64,000 nt of DNA, taken from assembly GCF_001704415.2 (NCBI RefSeq), contig NC_030823.1, forward strand, positions 71,486,458 through 71,550,457, written 5' to 3'. The notes under the pieces are model-generated. The model was not told the DNA's origin, ran no database searches, and was given only the letters and a program-made list of their open reading frames with translations. Position numbers and translations under genes: made by a program. Positions within the stretch are counted from its first letter, which is position 1. Each line of letters starts with the position of its first letter. This stretch comes from Capra hircus. Its lineage: Eukaryota; Chordata; Mammalia; Artiodactyla; Bovidae. Below, piece by piece: positions 21,493 to 32,654 of this stretch.

Positions 21493-22129
21493 ATGTTATC
21501 AAAGGCAGACTGGGTGTCATATCATGTGGAGAACCCAGGCTTCAGGAGACTCACGGGTCAGTTTCATCACAGTCCCATTTATCCTTCCCTTTGGCTCTCA
21601 ATGTTTTCTTCTCCCTTTCTTCCCTATTCTTCCTTCCATTGAAACAATCCCATGTACCCTTCAGATCCCAGTTCAAACATAGTTTATTCTTCATAACTTC
21701 TCTGTTTCAAGCAGAATCAATAACTTATATATTAATTTAATATATAGTTACTGAGCACCAACCACTTACCAGGTACTGAGCAATACAGTGTTGAATAAAG
21801 AGATGAGGTCCCTGATTTATAGAGTCAGTTAAAAGTGACAGCAAAGAATGTAAATCAGAAGCATGGTTAAAAAAAAAACCCACACCTCTATAACAGGTGA
21901 CAATCTGAACACAATGGATTAGACACATTTCTTAGAACATTTAACAACTATTCCTTGTGCCAAGTAAGGCTGTAGATGCTTGGTACACATGATTCAGTGG
22001 ATATTCCAGCCTTCATAGGGCTTCCACCTTCACAGGAGTCAGCAAAAAGCAGACATAAAAATAAGCAAATGCTATATGAATACTAAGAAAGCAAGGCAGA
22101 ATGTATTCTCCAACAGTGTCTGCAATGTT
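21493..22129. other. intronic sequence with weak old-repeat similarity
   Basis: Around 21740-21900 the phrase ACTGAGCACCAACCACTTAC then AGGTCCCTGATTTATAGAG resembles an old mammalian repeat also hinted at near 40090 and 43600. Family not named. Confidence 0.4.
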
Positions 22130-22690
22130 ATTTTCTCTCCCACGTGCCCTTCTATAATGTAATCTTTTCACTCCCCCATCAAAAGTAAATCTGGGCAGAT
22201 CCTAGGACCCAGAGAGACAGAAAAAGTGATGCTCTTCTAATTCCAAGTGCAGCCTGCCATTGGCCCAGTGGCTTCTGCTTGCTGCCCCTTGGAATGCTTA
22301 CCCTTGGAGCCAGTTGCCAGGCTGCAAGATACCTGAGCCATGTAGACAGGCCACGTGAAGATGCTCCAGAGGACAGCACCTGCTGAGCTCCCTGTCAAGT
22401 CAGCTCAACTGCAACGGAGTGAGGAGCCACTTTGGATGTCCTGTCCAGCAGAACCTTCAGATGCCTGAAGCATCAGCTGATATCTGGCAGCAATCACAGG
22501 AGAAGGAAAGAACCACCAACCAAGAACCACCAACCACCCAAGCAAGAACCACCCAACCAATTTCCGTCAACCAACAGAAGAGCGAGAGAGGAAATCACTG
22601 TTTTCAACCAAGTCTGAGGATGGTTTGTTATTCAGCAACAGCCCACTGGGACAGAGGGTGGCAAATGCAATGGAAAAAGGAAAAAAAAAA
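22130..22690 (+). mobile_element. MLT1/MaLR-like ancient LTR
   Basis: CACGTGAAGATGCTCCAGAG, a later TCAGATGCCTGAAGC, and GGTTTGTTATTCAGCAACAG near the end follow the order of MLT1-type LTR ends that I remember. Diverged and non-coding. Confidence 0.45.
22509..22562 (+). repeat. AACC-rich imperfect minisatellite
   Basis: AGAACCACCAACC-type units recur four times with small changes (AAGAACCACC at about 22506, 22521 and 22543). Confidence 0.75.
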
Positions 22691-22875
22691 AAAGAACAGG
22701 ATAAGGGAACTCAGAATTCAGAAGTGGCGAGTGCTGCTGTTGTTTAAAGGGGAGTCAGGGTGGTCCTCACTGAAAAGAGGATATTTACACAAAAACTTGA
22801 AGGTGAGGGGGTGAGCCACGCAGGCCCGTGCTCTCTCCAGGCTCTCACCAAACTATGTTCTCATGGTCTGTGTTG

Positions 22876-23277
22876 CCCTCATGGACTGTAGCCCGCCAGG
22901 CTCCTCTGTCCCTGGAATCCTCCAGGCAAGAATTCTGGAGTGGGTTGCCATTCCCTTTTCCAGGGGATCTTCCCGACCCAGGGATCGAACCCAAGTCTCC
23001 TACATTGCAGGCAGATTCTCTACTACCTGAGCTACCAGGAAAACCCAAGAATACTGGAGTGGGTAGCCTATCCCTTCTCCAGGGGATCTTCCTGACCCAG
23101 CGATCAAACCTAGGTCTCTTGTATTGTAGGCAGACTCTCTACCATCTGAGCCACCAGGGAAGCCCAAGAATACTGGAGTGGGTAGCCTATCCCTTCTCCA
23201 GGCGATCTTCCCGATTGAACCCAGGTCTCCTGCATTGCAGGTAGATTCTCTACCATCTGAACCAACCGGGAAGCCCC
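22876..23277 (-). mobile_element. triple-headed Bov-tA SINE
   Basis: Antisense: a truncated BovA body (CATGGACTGTAGCCCGCCAG) followed by three head units ending TACCAGGAAAACCC (about 23045), CACCAGGGAAGCCC (about 23164) and AACCGGGAAGCCCC (23277). Units 2 and 3 each restart at AAGAATACTGGAGTGGGTAG. Confidence 0.88.
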
Positions 23278-23389
23278 ATATAATTATCACACCAGACCAC
23301 AACTGTACCCATCCTGCAAGACCACAAGCTTCTCAAGGTCAGGAATTATATCTTATGCCTCTTGTACTCAGCACCTAATTAATATCTGC

Positions 23390-23590
23390 CCTTCCCTTAT
23401 GGCTCAGCTGGTAAAGAATCTACCTGCAATGTGGGAGACCTGGGTTAAGATCCCTGGGTTGAGAAACTCCCCAGGAGAAGGGAAAGGCTCCCCTCTCCAG
23501 TATTCTGGCCTGGAGAATTCCATAAACTGCACGGTCCTTGGGGTTGCAAAGAGTTGGACATGACTGAGTGACTTTCATTCACTTTCACTT
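23390..23590 (+). mobile_element. Bov-tA SINE, unit 1 of a head-to-tail trio
   Basis: Head GGCTCAGCTGGTAAAGAATC, tail variant GGCCTGGAGAATTCCATAAA, end GACTGAGTGACTTTCATTC. Confidence 0.9.
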
Positions 23591-23591
23591 T

Positions 23592-23792
23592 GAGGGCTTC
23601 CCTGATAGTTCAATTGGTAAAGAATCCACCTGCAATGCAGGAGACCCTGGATCAAATCCTGGATTGGGAAGATCCGCTGGAGAAGCAAAAATGCTACCCA
23701 CCCTAGTATTCTGGCCTAGAGAACCCCCTGGACTCTATAGTCCGTGGGGTCACAAAGCGTCGGACAGGACTGAGCAACTTTCACTTTCATTT
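23592..23792 (+). mobile_element. Bov-tA SINE, unit 2 of a head-to-tail trio
   Basis: Begins GGGCTTCCCTGATAGTTCAA and ends GACTGAGCAACTTTCACTTT. Same tail subtype as unit 1 (CCTGGACTCTATAGTCC). Confidence 0.9.
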
Positions 23793-24000
23793 TTGCTTCC
23801 TTGGTGGCTCAGTGGGTAAAGAATCCACCTGCCATGCAGGAGACCCAGATTTGATCCCTGGGTCAGGAAGATCCCCTGGAGAAGGAAATGGCAACCCACT
23901 CCAGTATTCTTGCCTGGAGAACCCCATGGACAGAGGAGCCTGGCAGGATATAGTCCATGGGGTCACAAAGAGTCAGACACAACTTAGGAACTAAACCACC
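23793..24000 (+). mobile_element. Bov-tA SINE, unit 3 of a head-to-tail trio
   Basis: Begins GCTTCCTTGGTGGCTCAG and ends AGACACAACTTAGGAACTAA. Standard BovA tail with ATGGACAGAGGAGCCTGGC, so a different subtype from units 1 and 2. Confidence 0.9.
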
Positions 24001-24194
24001 ATTATAATTAATGCTCAATAAATGTTTCCATGTAAAGTAACTAAATTGATAATTTACCCTGTCATATGAAAACTCCTTGATATCAGAGTTTTTCTGGGAG
24101 GTAGACTGATATTTTAAAACCTTTCCTGTATTCTGAGGATTAAGTCACTACTGAAATTCAGATCTGCCACCAAGTAAAAGAATCTTCTGTGATG

Positions 24195-24321
24195 GGAATT
24201 TCTTGGTGGTCCAGTGGTTAAGACTCCGTGCTTTCACTGCCAAGGGCCCAGGTTCAATCCCTGGTCAAGGAACTAAGGTCCTATAAGCTGCATGGCAAGG
24301 CCAAAAACGAAAAAACAAAGT
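24195..24321 (+). mobile_element. CHR-1-type SINE
   Basis: GGTGGTCCAGTGGTTAAGAC (A-box region) and GGTTCAATCCCTGG (B-box region), then TAAGCTGCATGGCAAGGCC and an A-rich tail. Confidence 0.85.
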
Positions 24322-24524
24322 TACTTTTTAAAAAGATAAAGAATCTTTCACATGTATGGGATCTCCCACCATCAAGAACAAAGCTGGGAAAGGGAGAAAG
24401 AAAGAAAAGTCCTAGCTGCCTGCTTGTGAATGCCTTAAAGAGACTGTGTGGTGAATTCTACCACCCATGCGCCACCTCCAAATGGAAAGGCCTCAAATTC
24501 AGCTTGTCCAGAAGAGAATGAGGT

Positions 24525-24873
24525 GGGGCTTCCCTGGTGGCTCAGTGGTAAAGAATCCGCCTGCCAAGGCAGGGGACAGGGGTTCAATCTCTGGTCCAGG
24601 AAAATTCCACATGCCACAGGGCAACTGAGTCTGTGGCCACAACTACTGAGCCTGAGCTCCAGAGCCTGGGAGACACAACTCCTAAGGTCTGTGTGCCTAG
24701 AGCCTGTGCTCCGCAGCAAGAGGAAACACTGTGGTGAGAAGGCCGTGCACCACAGCCAGAGAGCCGCCCCCACTGGCCACAGCTAGAGAAACCCCATGCA
24801 GCAACAAAGATCCAGCACAGCCGAAACAGTAATAAATAATGAAATCAGGAATTTTTTTAAACATTCACACCAA
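24525..24873 (+). mobile_element. CHR-2-type SINE, near full length
   Basis: GGGCTTCCCTGGTGGCTCAG head with GGTTCAATCTCTGG, then the long CHR-2 body (CCACAACTACTGAGCCTGAG, GCCTAGAGCCTGTGCTCCGC). A perfect 13-base target duplication AAGAGAATGAGGT is at 24512-24524 and 24874-24886. Confidence 0.93.
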
Positions 24874-25194
24874 AAGAGAATGAGGTTTTTCTCTCCCTCA
24901 AAACTAGAAAGAAAGCAGACCTCTGAGACAGGAGGAGATTAATTCTACAAAGAGTTCTAGAAGGAGATTGAGAAAAGGGCCCAAGTGTGGCGGTTCTCCG
25001 GTGTTCAGCCCCTCCTCCACTGACACCCTACCTACCCAGCCATCCGTACTCTCTCTGCATGCGATACAACCTCCCATAATCTGAATTTATACAAAGCAGC
25101 TGGTGACTGTCTCGCATGTGGGTTTTCCCCCTTCTCACTTCTGGTCCTCAAACAAGAGGCTGAAGAATCTCATACTGGGGCGGGGGTGGGTGGG

Positions 25195-25578
25195 AAGGGA
25201 AAATGAGTCAGGCCCAACTCACTTTTCCTCCTGGAACTACTCATTTCACCCAGATGCACCTTTTACTTTCTCTTCGCTCACAGTCATTTCTCTGCCCAGA
25301 AGTCCTCCTCTCTCCCTTTTGTCTGCAGAAACTGTAACCTTCAAGGACCCACCTAACGCCGTTATTTCACAAAGTTTTCCTAAAAGCTCCAGCCAAAACA
25401 GTCACATGCGTCCTTGCAAGTTCATAGCATGGGGCAGCTTTCTGTCTGGCCACTATAAGCTCCAGGGGGCAGGGGCCACAGCTGTCCTCTCTACCTCCAG
25501 CCCCTTAGTCCCAAGCAGTGCCTGGCACCACATGGACAGGATCAATGGCTATTGGCTGAGTGAAGGAATGGACTGAAA
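25195..25578 (+). mobile_element. L2 LINE 3' end
   Basis: CACTATAAGCTCCAGGGGGC, then AGCAGTGCCTGGCACCACA and GCTGAGTGAAGGAATGGAC match the L2 3' end order. The 157-codon open frame over it has no known protein content. The ~300 bases before it (24887-25194) hold nothing nameable. Confidence 0.65.
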
Positions 25579-26734
25579 AAATACATGCACTTTCACGTGC
25601 ATGTATTCAACCCTGCTATTTTTATTCAACCCTGGGTCATAAGTATTACTCCCATATGCCAGACTAAAACAACAAACATTTATGAGAAGTATGACCTCCT
25701 CAAGTATCAGGGGTTATAAACACTGGATCTTAAAACCCTGGTCTCTTGTTTCCAAAATCAATGACCTCTCCCACTCCAAAGGCCATGCTTCCAAAGTAAA
25801 CTCTCTCTATTCATCTTTATTATAAGCGTGTAAGTTTTTCTTCCTGTAATATATGATTTTATATAAATCCTTAGATTTTAAAAAAATATTTCATTTAAAT
25901 ATTTCATAATTTCTAGTTATGAAATTATCATCGATCTAGTATCCTATCACCTGTAGCATACATGAGGAAGTGGCATTAACACATGCATTGCACGTTACCT
26001 TCTGGGCATTTGTGAACTTGCTCATATTGTCTGCAAGCAGGCCAGATGCTCAAAGCCCATCCCCACATGGCTGAACATGAGGACCTTTAAGAAGCAGGTG
26101 CTCAGTACAGAATCACGTATCCACCAAATGTTGCTACGGGTTGGAAGTTCTTCCTGGGGGTAAACAAGAGTCTCAGTGGTACTAGATCCCCCTTGAATTG
26201 TTAGATCCCTTACAGACCTGAAGAATAATTTAGCATTTGCCGGTGAAAAGCCTTCACACACCAGAGAATGGATCAAGTCATGTCTTATGGCATGGTTTGC
26301 CAAGGATTGGAGAGAGATGCCCTTTGGCTCCGCTGGCCACCTTTGCCTCCGCTGGCCATCTTTGCCCATCTGACCCTTGTCCTTGGGATGCCCGCCATTG
26401 GGGAAAGGCACTGGCTCCAGCTTCACTCCCTTTCAGAAGGCATGTGGTCTCTGCACCAACACATGGTTGTACCCGTCCCAACCAGCTTGTGCCACCCTGA
26501 CCCACCACTCCCACCTGTCCTGGGCTCCTGCCTCAGTCCATGCCCTGACCTCCCCACGAGACCTTTTCTGCTCCAAAGCCAGTGACTCCAGTCACTTTCA
26601 TCTTGCCCACCTCTAACCTATTCTAGATTCTGTGGACTATTCTGTGATTGTTCAACTATTCTGTGGACTATTCTGCTCAGATTAGAAGGCCTAGATATTT
26701 TATGAACGTTTCTTCTCGCATAAAGTTCTTTTTA
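25579..26734. other. intronic sequence, no element recognised
   Basis: Includes a small tandem (CCGCTGGCCACCTTTGCCT then CCGCTGGCCATCTTTGCCC, 26331-26370) and a doubled TTCTGTGGACTATTCTG at 26628-26672. Confidence 0.5.
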
Positions 26735-26838
26735 AGAATGTTTCATGTTTACAGTGAACAATACTGTATTTTACACTTAAAAATGAGTAAGAGTGTAGAT
26801 CTCATGCTAAGTGTTCTTACCACAATAATAAAAACGGA
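26735..26838 (+). mobile_element. old L1 (L1M-like) 3' end
   Basis: CAGTGAACAATACTGTATTT, AGTGTAGATCTCATGCTAAG and CTTACCACAATAATAAAAA follow an L1M 3' end. Confidence 0.55.
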
Positions 26839-27094
26839 ACCTTTCATATATGAAAGCTGGGTTAAGTATTAGAAGTATGAAGATAAAGTCAACCAGAATA
26901 CAGACCAGGAACCACAACATAGAGGAAGTAGAATCATATAGAATTGTAAGATTTTTCCCTCCACGCTGGGAACATTGGGGGGAAGGGAAGCTCACATGCT
27001 GGGAAGGTCAACACCAGTGGTCAGAATTAATGTGATGTTCACAGGTCCCCACAGAGACACTGAAGAAAAGAGAGCTATTGCCAATTTCATAAAG

Positions 27095-27328
27095 CATAAA
27101 TGTACAGCTCAGTGAACTTTTTCCAACTGAACCCACCCTGTGGCCCAGGACCTCTGAGAAACACAACATTACTGGTGCCCAAGAAACCCCTTCTCCCAGC
27201 TGTCACTTCACTCTTCCAAGGACAACTACTGTCCTGGCTTCTCATAGTATCCACTAGTTTTGTCTGGTTTTGTCTTTTATGTCAATAGGATCATTCAGCA
27301 TGTAGTAAAAAAAAAAAAAAAAAAAAAG
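27095..27328 (+). mobile_element. old L1-related fragment ending in poly-A
   Basis: TGTACAGCTCAGTGAACTTT, GGACAACTACTGTCCTGGCT and TAGGATCATTCAGCATG match an old LINE segment; an A20-plus run follows at about 27308. Confidence 0.5.
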
Positions 27329-27761
27329 ATTGCTATTGCCTCGTGATGGTTCTATAATGTTCTTTGTCAGGGGAATAAATTGGGGCTGAGAAACCAAGTC
27401 AGTAAACATGACGGATGGGGAAGGGCATGAGATAACAAAACTGAGGAACTGCTACCAAGAGCTCCAGAAGAGCAAGCACTCAAGTCAAGAAGGAAAGAAC
27501 AGCATGATGGTAAGAGATGCCAACGGTGCTCGTGAGCCTTGCCCAGCCTGCCGAGGCCAAGGAGAGAAAGGAAATTTCGATTATGCCTGGGCACTGGACT
27601 CTGGGAATAAGTGACTACAGCTAATTCTGTAGTTCCAACCTAAACCTAAGGATTACAAGCTGAACCTGTAGCCCCCACCAGGCAGGTGCCAATGTCTCAG
27701 CTCCTGTGCTAAATGGATAACTGAGCTGCTACAGGAGAAACCAGCTGGAACCCAGTAATGG
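27329..27761. other. intronic sequence, no element recognised
   Basis: Nothing nameable. Confidence 0.5.
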
Positions 27762-27806
27762 GTTCCAAAGAGTCAGACACAACTGAGCGACTGAACTGAA
27801 CTGAAT
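27762..27806 (+). mobile_element. BovB/BovA 3'-tail stub
   Basis: Only the last ~45 bases: CAAAGAGTCAGACACAACTG then AGCGACTGAACTGAACTGAA. No body upstream. Confidence 0.85.
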
Positions 27807-28824
27807 GAGTTTAGACTTCACCCACGACACCATCCAGAGCAGAATCTCTAACTAACGTAAACACCTGTCATTTCCCTAGCTGGGCATGGTTTCTATAACA
27901 AGATTCCCTGCTCATACTACAGTGATAATATGCACTAAATAACTGGCTGTACTTGAGAATGACAAGGCCGCCCACACCAAGCAACCGAGCCTCCAAGGGT
28001 CAAAAAGGAGGGTAGTCCCAGTGCTTCTGTCCCAAGAGCACTTCACAGAATCCTGCTTCTTAGAAATGCAAATACTGAGTATTCAGCGCAAATAATGCCA
28101 AACCAAGGAGCGTGGAGAAGGCAAGAAGGCAGAAGAGGCTAGAGGAGCACTTATCAAAGTGCCCAAACCCTCAAAAGGAGATGAGCCAAGAGAGTGAGTG
28201 ACAAATGAAGCAAGAACACACTCAAGTCATTCAAGAGTCATCTTGAAGATGGAACGTTCTGGCCACACAATTTCTTTCCAAGCAACATACAGGCCAGGCT
28301 ATAGTCTTCAGGTGGGTCCTCAGTCCAGGAGGGGGAGCAGCCAAGCAAGGGGACAAAGACCTGGGCCCCGCTGACGGTGGGTGGGTCAGAGCTCTGCCCT
28401 TTTTGCTCCCCCTACGATAGTGACGACGGGACCTCCTGCACCCTTCACATGTGGCTCCCCAAATGACTCAGGGTCTCTTCCAGGGGCCATATTCATTACC
28501 AACAGCTATTTTTAAAACAAAGTCACACGTGCAGTGAGCGTGTAAGGAAACACATGAGCGTGAAAATCACCCAACTCGGGACGATGGTTACCATTTAGAA
28601 GGAAGGAGGGAAAAGGCATTCAGGAGGGATCTCCACGGGGGCCTCAACTATGTCGGTAAGACTTTTCAAACTAAGTGATGGGTAAACACATTCACTGTAT
28701 TTTAATGACTGTTTAAATAGCTCACACATGAGTGTGTGTATGCACATAAAATATAGCCTCACTGTCAGGGCAAGTTTACCAACAAACTAGTTTCTGAGAA
28801 CACATTCTGGCATAACAATAGCAG
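27807..28824. other. 1 kb of intron, no element recognised
   Basis: No coding or repeat signature that I can name. Confidence 0.5.
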
Positions 28825-29060
28825 CTATTGATTACGAAGTAGTGACCCTTTCTATATGTCAAGCTGTGCGCATCATCATTTTTAATTCTCACAGCATACC
28901 TCTCGGTGGGCATGGGTATCATTATGCTCCACATTTTATGGATAGGAAACTGAGCAGCAAAGAAGGTTACAAAACTCGCCTAAGAGCACACGCAAATACG
29001 AGTCAGAAGACGCGAACCTGGATCTGCGGCCTCCAGGTCACCACGTGGACTAGACTCACA
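28825..29060 (-). mobile_element. MIR SINE
   Basis: Antisense order: CATCATTTTTAATTCTCACA, CCACATTTTATGGATAGGAA, AACTGAGCAGCAAAGAAGG, ACGCGAACCTGGATCTGC. Fairly long copy. Confidence 0.7.
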
Positions 29061-29527
29061 TCCACCTGAGACTAGGCCCAGAGCAGAGTCTAGAGGCAGA
29101 CCAGATGACAGGACAGCAAGGGCACAGTCACGAGGAGCTGAAGGCGATATTCTGAGCAGGGGCAAAAAAAAAACTGCGCAGAGACAGAGCTTTGAAGATA
29201 CTCAGAAAAGCCAGCCTCAAGGAGCGCACTGTAAACAAAGATATGCAAGAAACAAACGCACTGTGCTGAGCAGATCTGGGTTCACAGGTTTGAGAATCCT
29301 GATCCTCTTAGCATCAAAATAAGTAGTTATTAACTCAGAAACTCAGAGAGTTTACCTCCCAAAATGCTTAATCTTTGGGCATATAAGTCAACTCAAAAGG
29401 TAGTTTTCAAAACTTTCTTCTTGTCACAATACAAACCCCCACAATGCCTCTCCTCAAAGAAAGGGTTTGTTGCTAGAGGAAAAAAAGGTCATCTGGATAG
29501 AATACCAAATCCTATTTGCCCATTCTC
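29061..29527. other. intronic sequence, no element recognised
   Basis: Nothing nameable. Confidence 0.5.
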
Positions 29528-29763
29528 TTTTTGCTGTTGTTTCGTTTTGTTTTGGCTTTGTTGGGTCGAAGTTGCAGCATGCCAGATCTTCACCTCGGCA
29601 TGAGGCTTTCTCTCCAGATGTGGTGTGAGGGCTCAGGAGTTGCAACACACGGGCTTAGCTGCCCTGTGGCATCTGGGATCTTAGTTTCCTGACTGGGGAT
29701 CAAACCTGTACCCCCTGCATTGGAAGGCAGATTCTTAACCACTGGACCACCAGGGAAGTCCCT
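29528..29763 (-). mobile_element. CHR-2-type SINE
   Basis: Antisense from a TTTTGTTTTGG-type tail to CACTGGACCACCAGGGAAGT; the B-box region reads GGGGATCAAACCTG. Confidence 0.85.
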
Positions 29764-31429
29764 GCCCATCCTTTTTAACTGTAAAATTGTTAATATCTTT
29801 AGGGGAAAACCTATAAATCACAATAAAGCACAATATCAAAACAAATCTTAAACATCACAAAATAAATCTTTAACAAATATCAAGGTGTTCCAGAAGCATT
29901 TTTAAATGGTAAAATGAATTTAAAATCTTTGCAAAATGATCATTGTCATGTAACAGAATAGACATACTGAATTAAGAATTAAAGTCTACAAAAGCCCTTC
30001 TCCATCAAAAACCTGTGAGGGAAGAAGACCCTACACAGCAAAAGCAAAGTCCTACTATACATACAGCTCTGTAAGATTTAATGAAGTCATGTGGGAAAAC
30101 GAGGGAAATTTACATGGAGCTGAGTGACCTGAAAACTCTGAAAAGCAAATTTGCAGGTAGAGACCAGGTGTAGATTACTGTTTGAATTTTGATGCCTCAA
30201 TGTGACTCACTTTGCCCAAAAGAAGTGCTCTGCAAAAATCTATGTGCAAAAAGAATTGAAAATTAACTACTATTTAAACTATTCTATTGCAAACCCTCCA
30301 GGAGTCAAAAAATCCCTTTAGGAAGCAAATAATTGCCTCCCCAAAGTATCAGTTCAGGTTTCCATACAGCAACTTTGCTTAAAAGAAAAATATACTTACG
30401 TTATGTAAGAAGTTATCTGTACACTAAGCTACCTGGGCACAATAATGGGTTAGGTAGGGATCAGCAAAGATCAGAGTATTCTGAGGAATATTGGGGAGAG
30501 AGAGGGAAGGCAAAGGATAGTTAGTGTTTTAAATAACTGTGGTGCAACTTGCTACCCTTTATACCGCACAGAGCAGCCATCTCACCCATTCTGCAAGCAT
30601 GCACCATGAAATTATCCTCACACCACATGGAGCATCTGTAATTGAACAAAGTCCCACAGTAGTAAATCCCAGTGTAGCTTCGGGTTCACACTGCATTAAT
30701 TTCAAATAACTTCAGGGTTCTAATCCAAGGAGAGGATTTATAAAAACTATTTTTTTTTCTGGTGTATCTTAACAAACTTTGGAATATCTCATGCTTCCAG
30801 AGGGTAAAAAAATGAAGAAACCCTTAGGCTATTTGACATATGTTTGCGTCCCCCACTTTCAAGCCAGACGTCAGATGTCAACTGTCTGATCCCTCTTCCC
30901 TCATTGTGATGTTGTAGAAGGAGAAAAAGCCCATGGATGGTTTTGTTAGCATTTCATTAGCATTTAGATAGGTGCACGGACATTATTTCAACAACAGCTG
31001 GCGCTTAAACACAGCTACACAACCTTCTGACTGCGCACGCCCAGGAGACGGGCCTCTAAAGTCCAACCAGTGAAGAGTTAAGGTTTCAAAAAAGACTCTA
31101 ATGTACATTCCGCAGAGCTCCATTGTATCTTTACCTATAAGGTAGGAACAACTCATTTGCCATTGTTTTCACCACACCATCCCTTCAATCACTCCCAAAC
31201 CCCTTGCCAAAGCTCTCTTTTATCCCCATAACCTCATATACCTAGATTTGCCATGGTGAACCACGATTCAGTAATGTACTAGAGAAATGTGATCTTCTTG
31301 AGGTCTTTTAAAGAAAAGCCTTAAGTCACCGACTTTGCCCTTCTTGATCCTAAACTCAAATTCATGGATAGTCTCAGGTTGCCATATTTTGTCTTCTTAT
31401 GAGATTCTGATGTTCGAAAGAAAGTGAGG
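29764..31429. other. 1.7 kb of intron, no element recognised
   Basis: A/T-rich, no repeat that I can name, no gene. TTAGCATTT occurs twice in close spacing near 30948-30967. Confidence 0.5.
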
Positions 31430-31915
31430 ATATATGTCATCATATATTTATGCAAACCCTTAGAATATAAAGCACCAAGAATGAACCCTTATTGAAAACT
31501 ATGGACTTAGGGTGATAATGATGTATCACTGTAGCTTCATCAATTGTAGCTAATGTACCCTATCTGATAGGGGATGTTTATAGTGGATGGGCTGGAGGAA
31601 CACGGGTTATATGCGAAATCTCTGTGATTTCCTCTCAATTTTGCTGTATACCTGAAAACACCATTAAAAAAAAAAAGTATTTTTTTAATGAACAACAAAA
31701 GAAAAGGAAAGCCGAGTTACTATCGTTTAGTGATACTACTGAGATGTTTATGTATAATGATAAAACATCTGGGATTTGCTTCAGAATAGTAAGGGAGAGA
31801 ATATAGATGATAGAAAAATGGCCACGAGTTGATAATTGTTGAACCTGGCTGATGATTATATAGGGGTTAATTATATGTTTATGCTTTTTATTTTTCCGAA
31901 GTATCAGCTAATTTA
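31430..31915 (+). mobile_element. old L1 (L1M-like) 3' UTR
   Basis: GAATATAAAGCACCAAGAAT, GGGTGATAATGATGTATCAC, CTCTCAATTTTGCTGTATAC, then GGGATTTGCTTCAGAATAGT and TGATAATTGTTGAACCTGGC. Same family as the end of the L1 at 50823-53545. Confidence 0.7.
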
Positions 31916-32269
31916 AAACAGAGGCAGTAAGAGCCCCCATTAGAACTCTGAATTTTAGCCAGAAATAGTCAACTTCCTCCTCACCCACTAACCAAATGCA
32001 TTAGCAGGGCAGAGTGAACAAGATGGACTAACACCAGCACAATTCTAACTCCTTCTTATCCTGTGAGCACAGGATAAAGTCTGAAAGGGGAAAAATCGAG
32101 AGGGCCAATTATAAGAAGGGGAAGAGAGAGAATGACATGAGGCAGAATAATGAACATGCTTATCAGTCCTGGAATCACCAGGAACTGCAGCCCAAGAAGT
32201 CTGTCTCCATATAACAAGATGCCCTGCCACAAGCTTCATCGATAACAGTATTTATCCAGTTTATTTGGT
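31916..32269. other. intronic sequence, no element recognised
   Basis: Nothing nameable. Confidence 0.5.
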
Positions 32270-32400
32270 CCAAAAAATCACTTGAGAAAACTGTTAATCC
32301 CAGAGATTCCCAGGCCTCTCCTTTCAGATTGTGATTCAGCAGATTTGGGTTAAAGCCCTGAAATCTGGATGCAGAACAAGTCCTGGGAGGTTATGTCTGG
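32270..32400. mobile_element. MER5A-like DNA transposon remnant
   Basis: CCCAGAGATTCCCAGG, GTGATTCAGCAGATTTGGG and GAAATCTGGATGCAGAACAA follow MER5A. Diverged. Confidence 0.5.
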
Positions 32401-32654
32401 TCAGGTCTGAGATAGTCCAAGTTAGAAGATCCGCCTCCTACTCCCTTTCCCCATGTTTAAACACAAATACCAAACTGCCAAAAGCAATATTCCTGGGGAA
32501 AGTGAGGTTAACTTCCTGCTGCTGTTCACTCCTGTTTTCTGGTTTTCAAGTGTAGAAAAAAGACAGTTCTCTTGCTCAATCTCTTGTTTCTAAGACAGAA
32601 CTTCAAAGGTAACATTTCAGACTCATGCTGACACTCATGGCCAAGTTATCCAAG

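Larger units (their letters stand above)
23278..24040 (+). mobile_element. L2 3' end split by a SINE cluster
   Basis: TTCTCAAGGTCAGGAATTAT, CTTGTACTCAGCACC and, after the SINEs, TAATGCTCAATAAATG form the L2 3' end when joined. The 8-base TAATTAAT is duplicated at 23376-23383 and 24005-24012. Confidence 0.7.

Noticed and set aside
22876..24004. Regularly spaced similar units resembling a CRISPR-like or satellite array
   Set aside because: The units are SINE heads and bodies of known type in a ruminant genome; there are no short identical repeats with unique spacers.
24195..24321. tRNA-like A and B boxes suggesting a tRNA gene (also in all Bov-tA heads)
   Set aside because: They are the tRNA-derived heads of SINEs, with SINE bodies and target duplications; the full cloverleaf is not kept.
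25103..25576. 157-codon open frame on the plus strand
   Set aside because: Composition is random-like, there is no family match, and most of it lies over an L2 3' end.
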